Source: Epiperipatus broadwayi
Taxonomy: Eukaryota; Onychophora; Udeonychophora; Euonychophora; Peripatidae
Assembly (NCBI GenBank): GCA_028023455.1
Contig: JAQFVV010006450.1
Span: 717,501 to 781,500, forward strand
Direction of reading: 5' to 3'
DNA length: 64,000 nucleotides
The notes beneath the pieces are model-generated. The model did no database searches, was not told where the DNA came from, and saw nothing but the letters and a program-made list of their open reading frames with translations. This document shows, piece after piece, positions 1 to 13,925 of the stretch (positions within the stretch are counted from its first letter, which is position 1; each line of letters starts with the position of its first letter). Position numbers and translations under genes: made by a program.

Positions 1-1865
1 ATAGCAGTGAGTCATGGTGGTAATGATCTTTCTGAATTTGTTACATATTCTACTATAATTCTTTGAAAATAATTACAAGGTGTTGTAATTTTAAGCTGAT
101 AAGATGATTGAGTATAAAAATAATTAGTTATGTATTTCAATCTTATATTCAAGCTCTGTGATTGGATAGAATTAGTTTGTTAAAAACTGAGTTATAACAT
201 AGAGAAATAAATATTCAGTAAAACGTTTTAGCTAAAAAATTCAATTGAAATTTATAGTAATTAATTGATTTTCAGTTTTAAAACTTAAAATTGATGACAA
301 ATCTATAATATCCAATGAAAAAAATTCTATTTCATCTTTGCATTTAAATCGGCAGATTTGCATAACTAGTTAAGGAATTTTAAAACATGTTTATTTATCT
401 AATTAAATAATAATGAAAAATCTATTTACATGTATATATAGATTTTTATTTTTTTCTTGTCTTTCAAAGCTCTTTATTTTTAACCTGATGGCTAATTTAG
501 TTATACAAAACTTTAAGTACTATTAATATAAAATGGATTTTAGAATATCTTTAAACCTAGTATTATATAATAAGTAAGATAGGTTTTGTTAATTTAAGTA
601 GCTACATAAATATTAAATTTTTTTAAAAAAAGTGAACTGTTTACCTCTAGTAATGATTTAACATTGTAATTTTGTCATAGTGATTTTTGGCATTAGATTT
701 CTTTTATATTTTGAATCGACAAATCTATTTTTAACTAAAAAATATCTATGCAGCTAAAATAGTCTTAAAGAGCCACCAGAGGGCAAAAATTTTTTCATAG
801 GTTAATATGAAGGTAAAAATATTACTTACTAGCTGAATTAATTAATTGATGATGTTATGTCATTTTTTTGTCCCTTGGAAAAAAGTTACTTAAATATCCA
901 TTCACCAATAAATAATTAGTTGTCTTGTGAACTGTCTGTGATTTGTTTTGTTTACTTAAAAGAAAAAGTCCTAATCTTGCTTAATCATATTACTTTAAAA
1001 AAAATTTCAATTTTACCACATTCGAAACTCAGCTTGTGGAATGCTTTACTGGATGCACCAATCATTATGCCATATAATTTTAGCATTCCTTATTACAGTT
1101 CTGTGAAATAGAATTGTGAACAAGATTAATATCGAACAAGTCTTGTGTATCATATAAGACTTCAACTAAATTATTTAATGTAAGTGTATCATAAAGATAA
1201 AATAGCCTTTAAAAAGCTTTTAACAGTCTTTCATAGAAGAACAGTGAAAGAAAAGGCAATAGTCCACAGACAGTGAAAGTTTGAATGAATTTTTATTTTT
1301 GTTTTACTTTTTACTTAAAAATAACTAGATATCTATTAACTGACCAATGTCAAATGGTAAACTGAGTAGTTATGTGCCAATTTTTGAAAGAAAAATTTCT
1401 GATCCTATTGAAAAAAATGGTTCAATTTACTTTGCCAAGATTTTAACCCAGTCACTGGTGTGTTACATGTTTCTGTTATCCATGACCATGTTGAATGTAT
1501 TATATAGAGATCTCCATAGCACACAATCTTGATTAAGTTTTTATAATACAATATAATAAAGCTTCCTTAGGTTACCATAAGGAAAGCTTCATGGGAAGAA
1601 AAGTTAATAAAAATATATTTTGCAAATAGCAGATTCTCCCATGCACACAAAATGTGTGTATGTGACTGAAATAAATGTTAAAGTGTATTCCATCATATTA
1701 CATATTTATATATAGAGATGAATGCACATTTTTAAAAATTATAATATATCAGTAGCATTTAAAATTGAAGTACTGCAGCCGCAACTTAAATGAGGAATTA
1801 GATGTTTATAAAGGTGAACAATGGAAAGCCTGGAAAAGAGCACTACTGTACTAACAGAAGGAACC
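1..1865. other. AT-rich non-coding stretch
   Basis: No coding region, RNA gene or recognisable mobile element was found here. Short open frames are of the size expected by chance in such AT-rich DNA. The only structured spot is a small imperfect palindrome at 1559-1590, with HindIII-like AAGCTT ends and CCTTA/TAAGG inner arms. Confidence 0.6.
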
Positions 1866-1867
1866 TC

Positions 1868-2339
1868 CTCAAAACCAGGAGCGCATCGTTATCCCACAAG
1901 GATAGATCAAATTTTTTTAACAAAACATTTTATTGACGTTATAATCAATTGACATAAACTATTTGGTTGTATAAATATTTTCTATGTTTACTTTGTATAC
2001 AATGATATCTATGCAAATTTTAGATGTAATTAGTGGCGCTTGCCTTTTCCTGAATTAAAAAAACAATGGTTGATAATAGATATTAGCAGCCATTTTCTCA
2101 AAACCAGGAGTGCATTCGTCATCCCACAAGGATAGACCAAATTTTTTTTAACAAAACATTATTTTATTGATGTTATAATTAATTGACATAAACTATTTGG
2201 TTATATAAATATTTTCTATGTTTACTTTGTACACAATGATATCTATGTAAATTTTAGATGTAATTAGTGGCAATTGCCTTTTCCTGAATTAAAAAACAAA
2301 ACAAAAACAATGGTATATAATAGATATTGGCAGCCATTT
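1868..2339. repeat. 229-bp tandem duplication
   Basis: Two adjacent copies of a unit of about 229 bp. The first begins near 1868 and the second near 2097, each starting with CTCAAAACCAGGAG and ending with AGCAGCCATTT or GGCAGCCATTT. The copies differ by scattered substitutions and small A-tract indels, so the duplication is not brand new. No coding potential was recognised, and the origin (segmental slip or tandem insertion of one element) is unclear. Confidence 0.9.
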
Positions 2340-4085
2340 AAATGCACTTCAGAGTCTGAGATCATTATTAGGGCTTGACTAAAGCATATTATTTATCAAT
2401 TAGAAGTAGAAACTACATTAAAAAAATATAAAAATGCAACAAAAAAAGGGCTAGGATAGATGAAGACATAACAGTGGTTTACCCAGATAAAATAAATTTC
2501 TGATTGCCCAAGTCATTTTTACTCCATAGCATTTTTTAATTTTTACATGACAAATAGAAACCTATCTTATATTTAAACTTTGAAAAAATAAAACTTTCCA
2601 GTTTTAAAACATCAAAAGATTATGTAACTTGGCTTGAGTGGCAGCATATAAATAAAAAAGAAAATATTCGATTACTGAAAAATATTGTCAAGTTTCAATA
2701 TCAGTCATATTAAAAAAAAGATCCACTGTTTGCTTTTAGATTTAAAAGCCAAATTATTGTCTGAACCCTTTACTTCAAAAACTACATGCAAACCATCAAA
2801 ATGGTCCTTGAGGTGTTTTTTTAATCTAAAAAAATTGATAATAAACTGTTCATTATATTATTAATATAACCCTATACATTTATTGGTGTTTTAAAGAAAT
2901 TATATTTACAAGGCAATAGTTATATATCTTTAGGAAGTTATATATTGAACTATTTTCATCATCTAATTGAATTGTCAAATCTTTTTAGAAAAAATTATAA
3001 AATTTAATTGAAATACATTCAACTTTCAGACTTCAAAAAAAGTAAGTCTATATAATTTCTACTGCTTGTTACCTTTGGCAGAATAGTGTTATATGTTAGA
3101 ATGTTATTTTATACTTATGATTCACAAGTCTAAATATCATTGTTTCGCTTCTTATGTTAGACTGTGACTAGTTTGGCCATAAAAACTGAAGATGAGAGGA
3201 AAATAATAGTAGCATTCAAAACATTATACTCTATACCAGTCTGAATGTTATTATTAAAAGTTATATATAAATTTAAAATTTTGTGGCTAAGTAATGGCAA
3301 AAGTTCAATATATAACTATGAATCAAATGTCATTATCACAGATCTTAAGACAAGCGTTCCTTATATGTATTACATGTTGATATATAGGAAGTATTTCATT
3401 TTATTATTTTGTCTTCCCAGATAAACATAGGCATTAATGGAATGCTTCCATTTTTTACAAATTTATCAATAATGACTGTTTATATATTACATAATTTTAA
3501 CATTTAGATGAAGTTTGTTGAAAAATTTTAAAAAATAAATGTAGGTAATGAATTAGACATGGAAACATAAAAAATAATTATAATAACTGTGTATGTTAAT
3601 TTTGCTACCAGAAGCATTAGGATGCTATAATCAAGGATTGACTTTCTTTGCTAGTAATTTATTACAGCTTGCTATTTTCTTAAAAAAAAGTTTATTTTAG
3701 TACTAAAAAAAAGCTGGAAAAGGGCTCTGAATTAAACCATTATTATTCATGATGCAACCTAAAAGTGTAAAGTAAACACAAGTCATGCTTTATAGTTGTT
3801 TGTTCTTATCATATTTTCTTAAAAACTACTTATTATGTGCTGCTAATCACATGATAAGATTCAGTGAATAAAATCTTTTATTGATTGGGATGACTTATGA
3901 ATCTATTGTGATCCAGAAATTTGATCTTTGACAAAGATTTCATTAATGAATGCTTGATATTTAGATTTATTATTTAGAAAGAGTATTGAATATTACTATC
4001 TTTGCATGCCAGTTATCAGAATTAATTATTGTAGTAATTATTCTAAACACTGGGAATAATAGAAAATATGTATGATATAAAATTA
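2340..4085. other. AT-rich non-coding stretch
   Basis: I see no gene or clear repeat here, apart from a short piece near 2945-2980 (ACTATTTTCATCATCTAATTG) that resembles the outer end of the SINE palindrome at 14.9-15.9 kb. Confidence 0.55.
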
Positions 4086-4088
4086 CAT

Positions 4089-4666
4089 ATAGGTAACCCC
4101 CATATAAAATAATCCCTGAATAACACAGCATTCCTGTAATATGGTTTCACTCTAATACTGTTTGAGAATTAGGGGGGAAAGCACTATAACACAGCATTTC
4201 TGCAACACTGTTTTGCTCTAACATGGTTTGAGAGTTGGAGAATCACTTCCCCCCTTTTTCCCAGCATTCGTACATCAAGTTTTGACAATTAGGGAAATTC
4301 CTGTATAACAAAGAACATGATGAGAGTTTTTAAAAGCAAATACCATCTCTGTCAATATTTGTCATTCGAGCATATATATTGTATCAGATTTTGTATAGAA
4401 TTTCAAGTTCATTTTGTTCATGGAGTATTAATTTTTTTAAAATTTCACTATTTTCATCTTTGTATTATATTAGATGAATAATGATGATGAAGAAAACTTG
4501 TAATATTAGTATGTAATATTTTTGATCAGTTATTGTTTTCAATTAGTTATAAAAATTGGAGCCTAACCCTATTTTTCATATTCGTTCTTTGTTACCTATA
4601 ACATGAATTCACATAACGCGACTTTTTTTAGAAACCTATTGACTGCATTATACAGGGGTTACCTGA
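4089..4666. mobile_element. Tigger/pogo-like non-autonomous DNA transposon
   Basis: The ends are inverted: AGGTAACCCC at 4091-4100 pairs with GGGGTTACCT at 4655-4664, and the next bases (ATATA against TATAC) continue the match. Inside are repeated phrases built on TAACACAGCATT and on CTCTAAYAYKGTTTGAGA, and TAACGCGACTTTTTT near the right end. GGTAACCCC ends with internal degenerate 'ATAACGCGG' phrases are typical of pogo/Tigger-type elements. No transposase frame is present, so this is a deletion derivative or MITE. The expected TA target duplication is not intact. Confidence 0.6.
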
Positions 4667-4745
4667 ATTATCAAGTTTAATATTATTGTAATATATTCAT
4701 GTCCAAAGCTTAACTATAAAGAAGTAATAAAGTGCATAGGGTGAA

Positions 4746-4852
4746 ATTGCCAATTTCTCAATATAGTAAATTACAATTTTTAAATTGTAAAAAAGGTAAG
4801 ATGCCATTTTCTTAATATAGTGATTTACAATTTTTAAATTGTAAAAAAAAAA
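4746..4852. repeat. 54-bp imperfect tandem duplication with palindromic core
   Basis: Two units about 54 bp apart, each containing ATATAGT followed by the palindrome TTACAATTTTTAAATTGTAA (at 4771 and 4825) and an A tract. Confidence 0.75.
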
Positions 4853-4859
4853 AATAAAA

Positions 4860-5580
4860 CCACAATGATTAATATAAATCAGGGTAAACTTACAGAGATT
4901 TAATTATTGTCATTTATGTTTCACTTTTCCTGACAGTAAAAGAGAATTAATTGAACAAATAAGATAAATCTAATATCATTTTCAGTTACTACCAATTCAC
5001 TGCAATATGAATATCTCTTTAAATTTAATCCAGTTTACCTGATCCATAGCTTTTTTCTTTCTCATCAGACCATAAAACTTATCTCTTCCATTCACATCAT
5101 GTATTGTCTTTTTCTATATTTTTGAGGAATTGGTTTATGACTGATTCATTTGCTAACATCTTTTGTAATGATATATCCAGTCCAACTCAATTTCACCTTT
5201 TAATTTTTTTTAATTATATTAATGATATACATTTATTTTCTCTCTCATGAATTGCTAAAATGGATAACCGATCAAATGTTGAGAATTAACTATCAGTTAA
5301 ATTGTGGACCAACTGGCCAATAGAAAAGTTTCTGTCTATTTGCTTATCTAGAGAGTTTTCCTACAAAACTTACGGCATTAATTAGAACCACTCTTTATTT
5401 ATTGAATTTAGATTGAGATTATACTTAGTAAAATAAAACTTCTTGCTAAGAAAATAAGTTTATTTAATTAGCAGTACCAGAAATTATAATAAGTTCACTA
5501 TTGGATATGGTTAGCTCTAACTATTCAAAAAAGAACTAATTAAGATTACAATAGAGAATTGATCAATTTTCTAATTAAAT
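4860..5580. other. AT-rich non-coding stretch
   Basis: Nothing recognised on either strand. Confidence 0.5.
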
Positions 5581-5584
5581 AAAG

Positions 5585-5993
5585 CAATGGTGGGCAACTC
5601 ATTGGTTGCATTCCCTTAAGGAGTCACATAAAAATTGTTATGAATCGTGAAATTTTTAAGAATTTTTCTTAAGTTTTGGATAATGATAAGTTTGTTGTGA
5701 AAGAATTTAATTTTTAAAAATAGATCGCATGAAAATAAATTGTTTTCGCATGTATCATAACTTTTTATAAGTATACGATTTATTTCAAAAATTTCATTTC
5801 AAATCATATATACTTAATAATAAAATATTAGGAAATATAAATTTGTATATTAATTACAACTACTATTGTTTTATTATGAATATCTTTACATATTAGTACT
5901 TATAATTTAGGCATAGTAAAAACAAATAATGAGTCAAGTCAAATGATCGTTTGGGGAAGGGTGTCACAAGTGTAAAAACGTTGAACACCAACG
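5585..5993. mobile_element. hAT-like non-autonomous transposon (MITE)
   Basis: The left end reads CAATGGTGGGCAACT. The right end, read on the minus strand from 5993, begins CGTTGGTGTTCAACG. hAT termini commonly have the form CAGNGGTNNNCAAC, so these match as decayed inverted ends. The 410-bp interior is AT-rich with no transposase. An 8-bp target duplication could not be seen, probably through decay. Confidence 0.55.
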
Positions 5994-6828
5994 ATACAAT
6001 TTTCAAGTATCAAAGAAAAAAAATTTCAGTAGCTTATAAATTCTCAGGATAATCATTCTGATTTTAACAAAACTGAGACCCATCAAATAAATAAAATTCT
6101 CATTTAAAATATCCTGTTCTTTTCAAGGGGTAATATGGATATTAAAGTATACTTTAATAATTTTCAATTTTGAATTATAAAAGCCTTTATCAACTTATCA
6201 TATAATAATGAAAATAGAATGTAGAAAATTTTAACAATTTTTGCCTATAAACTTTGTCTAAGTACATGCAAGTTCGCCAGATAGCTATAATCTTTAGATC
6301 ATTCCTAATGTTATACAATTTTTAACTTTTATTATTAATATATAATTATGAATAATGTGTGAATGAATATGTTAACCTCTGAAAAAACTTTTAATCATAG
6401 GCCATGACATTGTATAAAATAAAATTAATATTTTTATATACATAAGCAAGGTAGGTATTGATTATTTGAATTTAATATTTTCTTGTGAGTACTTGTTTAA
6501 CAACTTTTATCAAGTCATGATATTACTAGTAAATATAAGATTTGTATATAAGAAAATTATTATATCTTATCACAGAATAATAATACTGATAACATAGCAT
6601 CATTATTGCCTATACAGTGTAGTGAATATTCTGCTTTTTATAGATAAGTTTAGAGTAGTAGAGTGATACTAAGAACTACTAGTTTTTAGATCAAGGCTCA
6701 TTAACATCACAATAATCTTCCATTTTACTCACTATTCAATTATTTTATTTGTAGATACTTACATTTAAATATAGCAAAATAAAATTAGTTATATTAATAC
6801 TATGTATATATTAAAAATCTTTTGATTT
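5994..6828. other. AT-rich non-coding stretch
   Basis: Nothing recognised on either strand. Confidence 0.5.
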
Positions 6829-6900
6829 AATGGTAGCACATTGTCTGCTATTTCCATAACCTAGATTTGAACTGGTGCAGGTAAAATTCAAAACTTTTTT
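6829..6900 (+). repeat. tRNA-like SINE head fragment
   Basis: ATGGTAGCACA resembles a tRNA D-arm/A box. About 30 bases later AGATTTGAACTGG resembles a B box (GGTTCGAANCC type). The spacing fits a tRNA-derived SINE promoter, but no cloverleaf can be closed, so it is not a working tRNA gene. Confidence 0.35.
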
Positions 6901-7476
6901 CCACATTTCAGCCAGACTTAGTTTTTTTTTTTTTTTACAAATTCATCCAGATAGATTATCACTTAGAAGGTCATAAGATATTTAAGTATCCAGAAATAAG
7001 AAGTGAATTGTACTAGTCTGCTATTCTAGCACCACACTAACCATGCATGCCTATTAGATAATAAATGTAAACATATTTTTAGCTAAGGAATGAAATAAAG
7101 ATGGAAAATCATCCAAAAACATTACCACTAAGCAATTGGAAAACTTGGTGAGTTTCTCTGAGAGGTTATTCAAGAGATTACTTCCCTGAAATGGATTATT
7201 TACGATTTTATATATATATAAGATAAAATACAACTTAATTATATAAAAAATATACTTATACTATTAATTTTTATTTTATATATTGAGTAAAATTAACTAT
7301 TTTTATGTTATAGGTTGCTGGTAGATGTTAAAAGATGGTTCAAAATTTATTAATAACACAAATATGCTGGTTCGATTATGATTGAAAATGATGATGATGA
7401 TGATGAATCCTTCATACTGCTTTTCCATCTTTTTAACTAAGTTGTTGTTACGAAGCACTAATATATTCTGCAATAA

Positions 7477-7556
7477 TTTCTGACTAGTTATTGATTTATA
7501 TATTAGAAATTAATTAAATTTCTAACTATATATTAATAAATGAATCAGTCATATAT
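7477..7556. repeat. short hairpin (about 30-bp arms)
   Basis: TGACTAGTTATTGATT on the left pairs imperfectly with AATGAATCAGTCA on the right, and the inner stem TTAGAAATT/AATTTCTAA closes on a short AT loop. It could be a MITE remnant. A (GAT)n microsatellite precedes it near 7385-7405. Confidence 0.5.
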
Positions 7557-7670
7557 TAATATGCTATAGATTTACATCATCATTAACATTTGCATGCAAA
7601 ATAGTTTTATTAAAAATCATTAAAAAATTAATATTTTTTTGGTTAATAAAGGATAGAACAATTAAACAAA

Positions 7671-8050
7671 TACTTAATAGAATAATCAGTCTAAATAAAA
7701 TTGAAATAAACAACTAATTATATTTACAATTATACAACCCCGCTTTCATCTCTTATTGAGACCTTTTCAAGATATGAAGTTTTATACATCACATGACTTA
7801 TTAACTACATTTACTTCACCTATTAGACATTATTTTACCTTCAACAATATAATTAACATTACACATATAAATGCATAAACAAATGACATAAAATAAAAAA
7901 TAAAAGTACTTAAAAAAATAACAATAATAACAACTTAAAACTGTATAAATATATATATACATATATTTTAATATACCTATATAAATAAGTAATTGTAAAT
8001 ATAATTAGTTGTTTGTTTAAATTTTATTTAGATTGATTATTCTATTAAGT
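7671..8050. repeat. inverted-repeat element with about 62-bp arms
   Basis: The left arm, 7671-7734 (TACTTAATAGAATAATCAG onward), is the inverse of 7988-8050 (ending CTGATTATTCTATTAAGTA-like). The interior of about 250 bp has no coding frame. The architecture fits a MITE. The right arm also forms the start of the dispersed repeat shared with 48.7 kb. Confidence 0.75.
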
Positions 8051-10215
8051 ATATATCAATAACAATATTGTGGACAAATAATTATTTTTATATTGGATAT
8101 TTGACCATTGTATATATAATTAAACATATATTTTTCATTGTTCTATCAAGCTTGGTAAAAAAAAAAATGAAATTGTGATTAAATATTCTTCAAAACAAAG
8201 ACTTCATATTTTCAAAAAGTCACTAAAAACAATTTTCATTTTTTTTATATATGCTTTTATTGTTAGGAAATGTTTAGATTGTACCAAACTGTCATCAATA
8301 TAATAAAGAAATAAAATAAATTATATGTGAAACTTACTAAAAATGTTTTCTCCATTGATGTTTTAATATCTTTTCTATGTTTTCTGCTGATCTGTCATTC
8401 TTCATTATGATATCTTGACTCTTTATATCACATACAATTATTTTTAAAAACAAATATTATAGATTGGTTAGAAATTAATATGTTTTATTTTGTGTTCCAC
8501 CTAATGTTAATAGATTGATAAATAATTAAAAAAATATATCTATAAAACAAAAGTAATATTGTATATCATATTTTATGTAAATGCAAGGCTTAATGCATAG
8601 GTGAACAGAAGTATCATCTTGAGATAAGATTAAAAGAACATCAACTATTACATAAATGTATAAAAAGTATGAGAAGTAATGATTTATTTGATCATGAAAA
8701 AACTCATGTGTTTACTTTCAATTCCTATTTAGAAAATACTACAATCCTTCATGAGGAAAGAAACCCTAACAAAAAGAAATATTAAGAAAGCAATTTGACA
8801 AATAGAAATAGGATAATTTTAATTAATTAATAGCCAATGTGCAAAAATTAGAATTTGTGAATCTTGGGATATAACATAATGTTTGCTTCTGCTAAATTTA
8901 AATTTTAATGGTTTTCAAGTGAAGAAGGTCAAGAAATTATTTGGAAGTACTTCTGCAGTTTTTTATAATTATTTATAAAGTATATTACTTTTATTACAAT
9001 ATATATAAGTCTGTAAAAGTATATTTAACATATGTTAATGTATTTAATAAATTTATTTTAAACTGATATTGACTTTCCATTTCCCTTTCTTGTTACTATT
9101 TAAACATGGTCCTACTAAGTCAGCCTTTTCTCTATTATCTATCATCATTTTTGCACTCATTTTATTTTATGTATCCACATTCACTTTTTCTCAACTTCAT
9201 TTCTTTTATTGATCTACTGCAGAAATTCATTTTAAATCTAACAATCTATTACTATGTTTATTATTTATTGCTATGGGGTTTTTTTTTTGTTATACAACAG
9301 ACTATTCATATCCATAATTTCTATATGTAAGGTGTCATTTATTCACATTAAAAAAAAAAAAATACTGTTAAATATTTAAAAAAAATTGCAACAATAAGCT
9401 CATGTTTTTTACATTATTTTTATTATCTGTAATTATATATATACTTTTTTATATTATATATAAATATTTTATAATAAACACTTTTATTTATTGTGGACCA
9501 AAAAGCCAAAAAATAATTGTTTCCTTTACCACAACTGGGGTTTTTATATTTAACTTGAAATAAAAGTGAGGGGTATCTAGAAATTAATTCAATCAATTCT
9601 TTGTTGTAAAAAGTAGTGATTGAATTAATTAATTTCTGAATTAAGTTAAATATAAAAATTCCAATTGTGCTTGAAGAAACAATTATTTTTTGGCTTTTTA
9701 ATTCAAACAAAAGTGGTCATTATAAGATACTTTATATATATTATTTTTAATTTTTTAATATTTGGATACTTTTTTCAGTTATTCCAATTTAAAGTGCAGA
9801 TTAGAATTTCGTCACAGTCTGCTTAATTTTTGAAAGAAAAATCATATGCTTTAAAGATTGTTTACAATATTGTTTTATTTACAAAGAAAGTATTTTAAAA
9901 AGTCAACTTTTACAATCAAAAGGAAATTTTTACAATTAAGATTTGTTTTTATTTTTATTTTAAATGATAATGAAAACACTTTTAACTTTAAGCTTTTTAA
10001 AATATATATATATATCATCCTTTTGCATGGACTACTGAAAACTCATTGAACTGATGTTAACATATTTGAAAGGCAGTCCATTTACACCTCCACAATAAAC
10101 AATCAAGGGTACTATTCTGAAATATTTTGTTGCCATATTGCATTATTATTGTACAAAATTTGAAGGAAATCCATTTGTCAGATATATATTATTATTTTTA
10201 TTTCACAATTTTACC
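7988..10215 (+). repeat. long dispersed repeat, copy 1
   Basis: This stretch is colinear and in the same orientation as 48716-49915. Anchors include TTTAGATTGATTATT followed by TTGTGGACAAATA (8030 and 48735), the ATAAACACTTTT block (9460 and 48915), TTTAATATTTGGATA (9750 and 49405), AAAACTCATTGAACTGAT (10035 and 49725) and GTACAAAATTTGAAG (10150 and 49845). Copy 1 is about 2.2 kb and copy 2 about 1.2 kb, so large insertions or deletions separate them. No coding matter was recognised. It may be a large non-autonomous transposon. Confidence 0.7.
9505..9694. mobile_element. foldback MITE hairpin inside the dispersed repeat
   Basis: GCCAAAAAATAATTGTTTC at the left is exactly inverted at the right end (9676-9694). 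The arms continue through TTTATATTTAACTT/AAGTTAAATATAAA and AATTCAATCA/TGATTGAATT to a loop near 9596-9616. The left arm carries about 20 extra bases. A single-arm version sits at about 48950-49015 in copy 2 of the host repeat. Confidence 0.8.
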
Positions 10216-10259
10216 TAAACAAACAAGCAGAGTTTTTAATTTAATAAATTTATTTTACT

Positions 10260-13200
10260 AATTACAAATAATAGCTAGCTTATATTCTTTGACAGAGCTA
10301 GTTCGAAAAAAAAAAAAAATCTAAAAACAAATTCTAACTCCAGTATAAACAAAAAATTCTGTAATTTAACTTTTTTTCTTGAATATTTCAATAGTATGGA
10401 TATCTTAGTCATTTTTGCAAAAGTTAAAAAAAAATTATGTACTATGTAACCGATTTTAGTATAAAAGGCAATGCAATGCATAGTTTTGAAAAAGAATATT
10501 CATTAATCATTCTAATTTTCTCCCCAAAACGATTTGTATGAGTATCAATTTACTACTTATTGAGAAAAATCACTAACTTTTTTTAAAAATATTGATAATT
10601 ATATATATATAATTCATAATATTTTAATTCCAAAAAAATTCTATACAAGTCAAGATATTTGAAAATTCAGTGACTTGAAAGACTATTTTACACCTTCCTT
10701 TATGATTGTGTTTTGATATCATTAATTTTATGACATTATTTGAAGAAAAATGATTTATTTTTGCAATGTTTATTAAGATTCATGATTATTTTTGCACAAT
10801 AATTATTGAAAATCAGAAATATAAATTATTACTTATTTATTTTGTATGAAAATTTTTTATTTTTATAAGTAAAATGTTATATTTTTGAACAATGCAAATT
10901 ATTCCACAAACTATTTACTACAAGTGATTTTCTGTTAGAATATATTGCAATACTCTAAATAATATTTAAGAATTATAAACTTTTAAAGTATAAATTGATA
11001 GCTTTATCAGATATTGATATTTATTTATTCATATTTTAAAAACAAATGTCAAATAAAAAAGATTTTGTTTGTTTATGAAAAAAATTTAATCCTTCCTGTC
11101 AGTTGAATTCCTTTTGATTTGTTCACAATATAATTTTATCAATATTTAAAGAAATCAAATATGATTTTTTAAAATATACTTTGTCTCTAAATAAAAATAT
11201 CTATCAAATGAAGTCAAATTTATTATATTCTGATAAATAATAATGACTTATTATTCAATTTAACATTTAAAGCTTGCATCCTATGAAAACAAAAGTCACA
11301 GACTAATGCAAAGTGAGTGTAAATCTTGAAGACTCTTACAATAAATTTAACAGATTTAGATATTAATAATTTCAACTTTTATAATTAGTATATTTTTACC
11401 ATAATTATACAATTGTCATTGTTTAAATAATCTGTTCCATTAGTTATATTGTAAAATACTAGTCTGGAAAAAAAATAGGTCAAATAATAACATGAACAAT
11501 GTAAATTTTCTTTTAATGTATATATGTATGTGAACATGTGTATTAATCGATTAAATTCATTTTTATCTTATTTTGGCTTTCTTCTTTTATTATTGAATAA
11601 ATGTTTGAAAATAAACTATATCAAAAATAATATTTTAAAACATTTTTTAAATCTAGATCATGGATTTTGATGGTTGTTGAAAGAATTTCATTTTTATAAA
11701 TAATAAAAAAAACGTATTAATAATTACTAATAGATACTTCTATACTTTATTTCTTTAGTAAATAGATGCAATTTAAAAAAATTAAAAATATTCTAATTTT
11801 AACCTGCTGATCAATTATAATTGGTGTCTTGTGGAGTATTGTATTGTTGCTGCTGGACTATTGTTTAAAACCCTTTATTTTAGCATTCTTTGCATTGAAA
11901 ACTTGAACTAATGTAAATATTGATTTATTAGTCACAAAAAAATTTGAAGATGTTAGTAGTGCACAGAATAGCTGCAAAGAAAAACTTCAAAATAAGGCAC
12001 CAAAATGTTAAAAATTGTTGATTGGTTCATTCTTTGATAATGAGTGTTAAGAATTCTCTCTTTTATTCTTTCCAGAAATATTGAAAACAAATGTTAGTAT
12101 ATTTATTTTTTTTACAAAATATTTTTTAAATAATTATTAAAAAAGAAATATATTCAAATGTTTACTTAGATATTTTTCCAAATATATTTCACATTTAAAA
12201 ATACAAATGAAGAAATTTAAAGTAACATTAAAATGGAAATGGTGATAATTATGATCCAGCATGATTCTGAATTTTTGTGATAATTTAATAAATATAAAAT
12301 AATTATTGATTTTAGAAATTGATTTTGATAGATTTGTTATGACTTTATAATTATTTGTTCCTGTTTAAAAATTGAAATTTATTCACCAAAGATTTTGTTA
12401 ATTTTCTTTTTACAGTGCTATGACAATAATTAAAATCTTGAACTATTAAATTAAATTGCCACTAGGGGTATGCAGAAAAAATTGTTGAAATGTGAAAGTG
12501 TAAAAACTAATATACCAAAATATACCATTTGTGAATAGATTTAAAATTAATGAATTTGAAAATATTTATATTCCGGGTTTTTTTAAAACAATTATTATAT
12601 TAGCTTTATTACTTTTTATGGTATATTAGTTTTATGGAGGAGTTTATTTTATTTTTAGGATGTATTATTACAGTATTATGAAAATTACATTTTCAACAGA
12701 TCCATAAAATATTTAATATAGTGATAATTAGGAATGACAAGGTTAATACCTAAGATCTGTTCATTTTGTTCTGTGATTTCAATTAAATTAAATATAGTAA
12801 TTAATTTGTTTGATTTAATGAAATCAATAGAACTGCGGATCTTAAAAAAATAAAACAAACAGCTATTTGCAATTGGGACATTATTAATGAATTAATATTT
12901 ACTGGACTTAAATGTTCACACATATATAATTTATACAGTTTGTATATAGATATTTCAACACAGATATATGTATTAAAATGTATATTTTTTGTATTGTTTC
13001 CTATTATCTGTGAAGTGTAGTGTGCATTATAAATATGGGTGTGAATAACTATACATTAAATTCTTTATAATTGACCCATAAATCATGTTCTTTGCTGTGA
13101 TAATGCAGTCTATGCTGTAAGCTGCTATCAAAAGTCTGCCTAAATGTTTATTATGGGAAAGCAACCTTTAGAACTAGAATGGATGACTCAATGTATAAAA

Positions 13201-13600
13201 AAATCTAAGATTAAGCCTGAAGCTCTTAATTCACCTGTCTAACATAATCATGAAAGAGATCACAACCATAGTTGTAATCCAAGTGGTGTCAAATTTAGGG
13301 TGTAAAAAGGAAATGATAACAGATGTAAAATAAAGAAGGTATGGTTCATTAGACAAAATGAATATGTAATGAACCAAAAATAAAATAGCTTTCAAATCCG
13401 TGAAAAAGTAAAGCAAACTAACCATCAATATGATGTGCAAGCGTTGAAAGTATACTTAGTACAATAAATCTTTCTAAGTTTTATATTTTAACTCTGTTTT
13501 TAGTATTTTTTACATTAATATTCATATATAAATAGGACTGAAGTTTGTTGTATAAAGAAAAGACGTGGACAATGAATAAAAAATAGTAATAGATCATAGT
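10260..13600. other. AT-rich non-coding stretch
   Basis: Very AT-rich DNA with many A and T runs. I found no protein relic, tRNA-like segment, tandem repeat or long inverted repeat that I could support. Confidence 0.5.
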
Positions 13601-13609
13601 CTTTAAAAT

Positions 13610-13925
13610 GAATTATCGGAGTAGATTAGCAAGAAAATGAAGATGAGGAAAGGTGAAAGTGGATGGGTATACATCAAACAATAGTGGAAGAGACTATCCC
13701 AAAGAGATTGAGATGGTGTGGCCATTTATAAAACATAGATAATTCAAGGATATTGAAAATTAGTAATGGTAAGTTGAGAGAAAAATAGAAAGATTATTGA
13801 ATAATTAATATAATTATATTGAAAATACATTATAGACTAGCTAATATAACTAGATTGAAAATGCAACTGAAAACTGGATTTAAAAAAAGAAAATGCGTAT
13901 AATGATGATTTTAAATGAACTGATG
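13610..13925 (+). pseudogene. LINE reverse-transcriptase C-terminal relic
   Basis: In one frame near 13685-13790 the sequence reads IPKRLRWCGHL, a stop, then NIDNSRILKISNGKLREK. The phrase (R)LRWxGHxxRxxDxRIxK is the conserved tail after the reverse transcriptase of many RTE/jockey-type LINEs. It is interrupted by stops and has no RT motifs upstream, so only a decayed 3' end survives. The family cannot be fixed from this short piece. Confidence 0.5.

Noticed and set aside
9423-9710. 95-codon open frame on the minus strand
   Set aside because: It is simply the reading of the foldback hairpin at 9505-9694. The Ile/Lys/Asn-rich content comes from AT-rich DNA and no family is recognised.
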